Source: Steromphala cineraria (lineage: Eukaryota > Mollusca > Gastropoda > Trochida > Trochidae). From it: 64,000 bases of DNA. The stretch lies in the NCBI GenBank assembly GCA_916613615.1, contig OU744720.1:71998471-72062470 (forward strand), written 5' to 3'. The position numbers were made by a program, and so were the translations under genes. Below are positions 59,757 to 64,000 of this stretch, one piece after another. A model generated the notes under the pieces. It searched no databases and was not told the DNA's origin. It saw only the letters and a list, made by a program, of their open reading frames with translations. Position 1 is the first letter of the stretch, and the number at the start of each line of letters is the position of its first letter.

Positions 59757-60841
59757 AATAAACTGTTTCATACAATGTCATCATAGTAAAGGAAGGTTGG
59801 CTGTGCACGCAGTATTGAAGTCATAACTAACCAGGCATACAGATGACGGATAACCTTTTATGTTTATCTAAATTACAAATAATGCAAATGAATTATACAG
59901 AAACTATGTTGATTTCATCAGTACTACACATGTCTATCCTAAAAGATGGTTTAATCGAAGAACAAAAAACAGTGAAAATATGTCAAGTCCTAAAGTATTT
60001 AATAATTGGGATTAGTGAATCTTGCCGGGGATTTTTTGTACTATAATACTTTCAACCTATGGACAATTTGTAATAATGTGATTTTCATAATAAGAAATTG
60101 TTGGTCACAAAATCTCGCTGTTCCTAGGTGTGCCACTTCTTTATATCCTTGAACAATACCCAGTGCAGTTTGTTCCCCGGTGCACTTGTGTTGGACATTT
60201 GTTATATCTCTTATCTAACTTTTAAATGTTACATCCTACTATTTGCCCCTTGTCAGTCAAACTAAAGGCAGTAACGGTAAAAACGAATCTCTTAATTCTC
60301 ACCTGATGTAGCTGAAGTGTCTTTAAAAATATAGGATTGTTCAGTTAATTCAAAACCTGCGTTTGATTTAAAAATATGATATCTAAATAGTACGTGAGTT
60401 TACCTTTCACAGGTGCAGTTCATGATACCGGTGACGTTCAAATAATAATCACTGTTCAGGTAAGGTCGTCAGGTACACAGGTAAAATAGAGTCAATTAGG
60501 AACATTTTTGGGTGAAGATGTGAATTACAAAATACCGAAACATATTTTCAAGAGCAGTATGTTAACATGGTTTGCTTTAAGGTTAAAACATGCATTAGGT
60601 TTGTTTTCTTCTACGATTCTACCATTGATAATATAAGTGTCAATAAAATTGTACTTTTATTAATCAATTTGCCAATTGTGTTAATTGTGTCATTACTTGT
60701 ATGTCATGCCTGAGAATGTCACCTTCTTTAACATTAAGAACAGTATATTTGTGCCCCTGATTTATATAATAAATGAGTATGAAACGAGATGGTCGAATAA
60801 CATACAAATCACAAACATAGAAAGCATAACCAACCATTTAA
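59757..60841. other. AT-rich intergenic sequence
   Basis: No gene supported. The open frame at 59843-60046 has no motif, and no tandem or inverted repeat was seen. Confidence 0.4.
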
Positions 60842-61197
60842 AGGAGCAGTAGAACGTCTTAGGGGGAATATGAGGTGATGTAAGGAAAATAAAAAATTAA
60901 TGGGTCCAATTGAAAGACAATGTATTGCAACTATATGGAGCAGTAATAATTCAAATATATAATGTAAAGTTTAGCCATGCGATTCCCTTTTCTTACACAA
61001 AATGTATTAAAGGTGTTCACAAAAAACGGCCGCCAATGGATTTAATGTGAATCTTTATACTTTGTCCTCTGACGGTGGATGATTGGTTTGTGTTACGAGA
61101 TTTTTGACACCATCAAAATAATACATTAAGCATTAACATACAATTATCAGTGACAGATTTGAAATATAAAATTTTCAAAAAACGTACTACTGCCCCT
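60842..61197 (+). mobile_element. MITE family A, copy 7
   Basis: TTAA on the left (60838-60841) and TTGA on the right (one mutation). Termini 'aggagcagtagaacg' and 'cgtactactgcccct'. 356 bp. Confidence 0.9.
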
Positions 61198-61285
61198 TTG
61201 AGGATCTGACATTATAAAACTCTGATAGAAACAAAACGCCAACAAGTTTTTAAGGATTTCGTTCCTTATAGACATCTTCGATAAT

Positions 61286-61306
61286 CCAGTGCTACTGCCC
61301 CTTTAA
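61286..61306. mobile_element. MITE family A, right-end fragment
   Basis: 'agtgctactgccccttta' followed by at. Only the terminus survives, about 90 bp from copy 7. Confidence 0.6.
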
Positions 61307-62410
61307 TATCACATCCTGTTTGATATAAAAAATACGTTATATATGTATGGAATGCAAACAAAGCAATTGAAATCCTATTATCACTATATGCACTTCTTGC
61401 ATACATCCTGCATTATGTGATATTATAGAAATACCATCCGCCCATCCATCGCCAAAGCCTTGCATAGTGGCCCTTGTCATTCTGATAAGAGTACTCACCG
61501 TAGACTAACGCTAAATCAAATCTCAAACACGAGCCCAAGTGATAGAATTATAACGTATCGCTATAGAACTCCCACAAAGTAAATATCATTATTTATGTTA
61601 CGGTTTGACCTGAAACCATTCATCCGGTTTGTCCGTGTCATACATGTTTATAGCTATGGTTATTCGTGTTAATGACAAAGTAATGCAACTTTATATATTA
61701 AAATTAAAAAATTAAAAAACTCTAGATTAAATATTAGAGTGTACTTGCTCTATTCGTTTTCGTTGAAATTGAAAATATATCTATATGAAATTAAGATCGT
61801 AGATAAAAACCCACTTCTAAGATGAGGGCTGTATTAGAGTAAGAAGATGTTGATAAGGATGTATTCGTATTTGTCCCGCACACTACGGAATACACTCAAC
61901 CGCAAAACAACGTCACCTAAATTTCTTAACAGCTCAAATCAAAGATTGCTGTCAGATAACGTTTATTATGAATGTGATGAATAAAACTGTTTTGTTTAAA
62001 GGATAGCACAATTTTACTCACGTGTGTATTGAATATTGTTTGTGTGTACAAACATAAACAAGGTGTTATTGACTCAAAGTGTCTTGAGTTATCATAGTGA
62101 TAAGACGTTCCGTTTCTTTTTCCTTTGAGTGTATGTGAAGTGATCAGGACTCAAAACTCTAAGGATGTTGGTCAAAGTTTATAACAATAGAAAGCTGTAT
62201 GTCTTAAGTCATTGACTGACGTGTGTAAATGCAAATTGAGCTTGTTTTTTCTAAGGTGTGTTCATCTTAGAGTCAATCTTACAAAGAAAGAATATTAGAA
62301 AGATCAATGGTTACCGTTTGTTGATGCAAGCATGCCCGCATAAATACATAAATAACCTTGTAAAAATAAAGCACAATTAAATAATGATATTGTTTATGAA
62401 ACAACTTTAA
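61307..62410. other. AT-rich intergenic sequence
   Basis: No gene, tandem repeat or clear inverted repeat supported. Confidence 0.45.
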
Positions 62411-62763
62411 AGGGACAGCAGTACGTTTTTAGGGGGATTATAAGGTGATGTCAGGAAATGAATGGTTCCAATTGAAAGACAATGTATTTACACTAAATGA
62501 AGCAATAATAAATCAAATATTGAATGTCAAGTTCAGCCATGCGATTCATACTTACGATTTTTTACTGGCACAAAATGAATTAAAGGTGTTCACACAAAAA
62601 TAGCCGCCAATGGAAATTATGTGAATCATTATAATTTGTTCTCGGAGTATGAATGATTGTTTTTTTTAATGAGAATGATGACTATATCTAGAAATAACTT
62701 TTAGTATAAACGTACAATAATCAGTGAAAAAAATATAAAATCTAAAATAGTGCTAATGTCCCT
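62411..62763 (+). mobile_element. MITE family A, copy 8 (diverged)
   Basis: TTAA at 62407-62410 and 62764-62767. Termini 'agggacagcagtacg' and 'agtgctaatgtccct'. Interior more mutated than in other copies. Confidence 0.85.
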
Positions 62764-62767
62764 TTAA

Positions 62768-64000
62768 ACATGAGATGTAGCGGGTCATGCAGTCAAATAT
62801 CTACTGATCTAGAGATTGTGTTTCGTGAAGACGTTTTGTGAAAATAGCATTGAAATTGATAATCCGGACAGATGGACAGACGGACACAAAGGACACTAAA
62901 TATCCTGTTATGTAAGCTTTAACCAGCCGACATCTCTGTAAAATTCCGAAATGAATAAACGTGTGCCACTGTTTGCGTGTACATGAAATAATGTTATGAT
63001 AGAAATAAAATATTGCGACTACCTTTATGTTTCAATACTAAAATGTATTTCATACAAATCAAACATTAATCAATAATTTTGTCCGCTAAATAGAAGCATG
63101 TGAAGGAGTGTGTTGCCTACGTATGACAGGTAGTCAATTCGACTTGTATGCCTACATTTTAAAGATACGCCGTGAAATTTTTATCACACGTGTACAGAGC
63201 GACACATGAGTGTGCCATTGGTGATTTAAACGTATCTTTTTCGGTTTCAAAAATTCTACACTAGCGACTCTCATCACGGTGAACAAGGCATTCATTTCAC
63301 CCTTTAAACTAATTTATATAAAAATGACAGACTTATATATATAATACTTACTACATCTAAATATTTCATCATCAAGTTATATCATTGGATGAAAGAAGAA
63401 ATAAAACTGTAAAATTTTAACTTTTTAAATTAAATGAATAGTGATAAAAACTAATACTCACAATTTTTATTAATTAATTTTATACTGTCTGATCCATAAT
63501 GAGGACACTCGTAAAACATCTTAGAGGTAAGAAATGTATATTTCATTGGGAGACAAACATCAACATTATCAAATATCAAAACGTTTAAAGTAGTGTATAT
63601 AAAGGTTACATGCATGAAATGTCAGATCAACATACACCATACATGCACCTTTTACATGCATTTATAAGAGGTTTTTGGCTTTACATAGAAGTAACAATGC
63701 GGAGAATGTGCGCTTCTCTTTGACATTAAAGAAATCAGAGACTTCGGGCACAAGTCAAACAAAGGTTACATTTTACATGAGGATGAAAAGAACATCCCAT
63801 TGTTTAAGCTGATATCTAATAGATTTATTACCGAGGAGTGGTCTATTCTAAAGAGCTGTTATTCCCATCGTCCAATTAGGCGTCTCAAATTTGAAAGCGT
63901 TTTACAGTGTTTTGGAGGAATGGCACATATCGAAACTTTTGTGAAAATCGAATATTTCAATATTGAACATCTATTATTGAATATTAAATTTGACCTTCAG
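62768..64000. other. AT-rich intergenic sequence to window end
   Basis: No gene or repeat that I can support on either strand. Confidence 0.45.

Overview
The window is AT-rich, intron-containing animal DNA with few genes, dense in small transposons and tandem repeats. GT..AG splice sites, TATA boxes, AATAAA signals, tRNA-derived SINEs and the 'tagctcatctggcc' repeat suggest a mollusc, probably a bivalve. That taxon is an inference from repeat style, not from a diagnostic gene.

Three protein genes are well supported. (1) 5291-7288 (+) encodes a rhodopsin-like GPCR in two coding exons: a 13-nt start exon and one large exon. (2) 23057-26313 (+) encodes a RING-finger protein with a long proline-rich SH3-ligand-like tail, in three coding exons. 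A possible 5' non-coding exon lies at about 18.7 kb. (3) 29331-32600 (-) encodes an unusual secreted protein of about 922 residues. It has a TATA promoter, signal peptide, furin-type site, about 55 tandem 12- or 14-residue repeats crowded with N-glycosylation sequons, and a strongly basic C-terminus. An ATG-based search misses it because the repeats contain no Met; only an antisense open frame of 790 codons shows up. Two weaker transcription units are proposed, at 15.05-16.08 kb (probably non-coding) and 48.77-48.99 kb (promoter plus short first exon).

The rest is repeats. Family A is a MITE of about 350 bp with TTAA target duplications (eight copies and two end fragments). Family B is a 490-bp TTAA MITE, one copy of which sits inside a LINE reading frame. 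Family C has long terminal inverted repeats and 9-bp target duplications (three copies). Family D has tiny 86-92-bp elements, also with 9-bp duplications (three copies). There are also several hairpin elements, a pogo-like MITE, three tRNA-type SINEs plus one short tRNA-like head, two LINE fragments, an AGT microsatellite block at 8.1-8.9 kb, and minisatellites at 2.5, 17.2, 46.5 and 55-56.6 kb.

The genes look unrelated: a receptor, a probable ubiquitin ligase/adaptor and a secreted glycoprotein. Nothing suggests a shared pathway. The most unusual feature is the antisense-hidden sequon-array gene at 29.3-32.6 kb.
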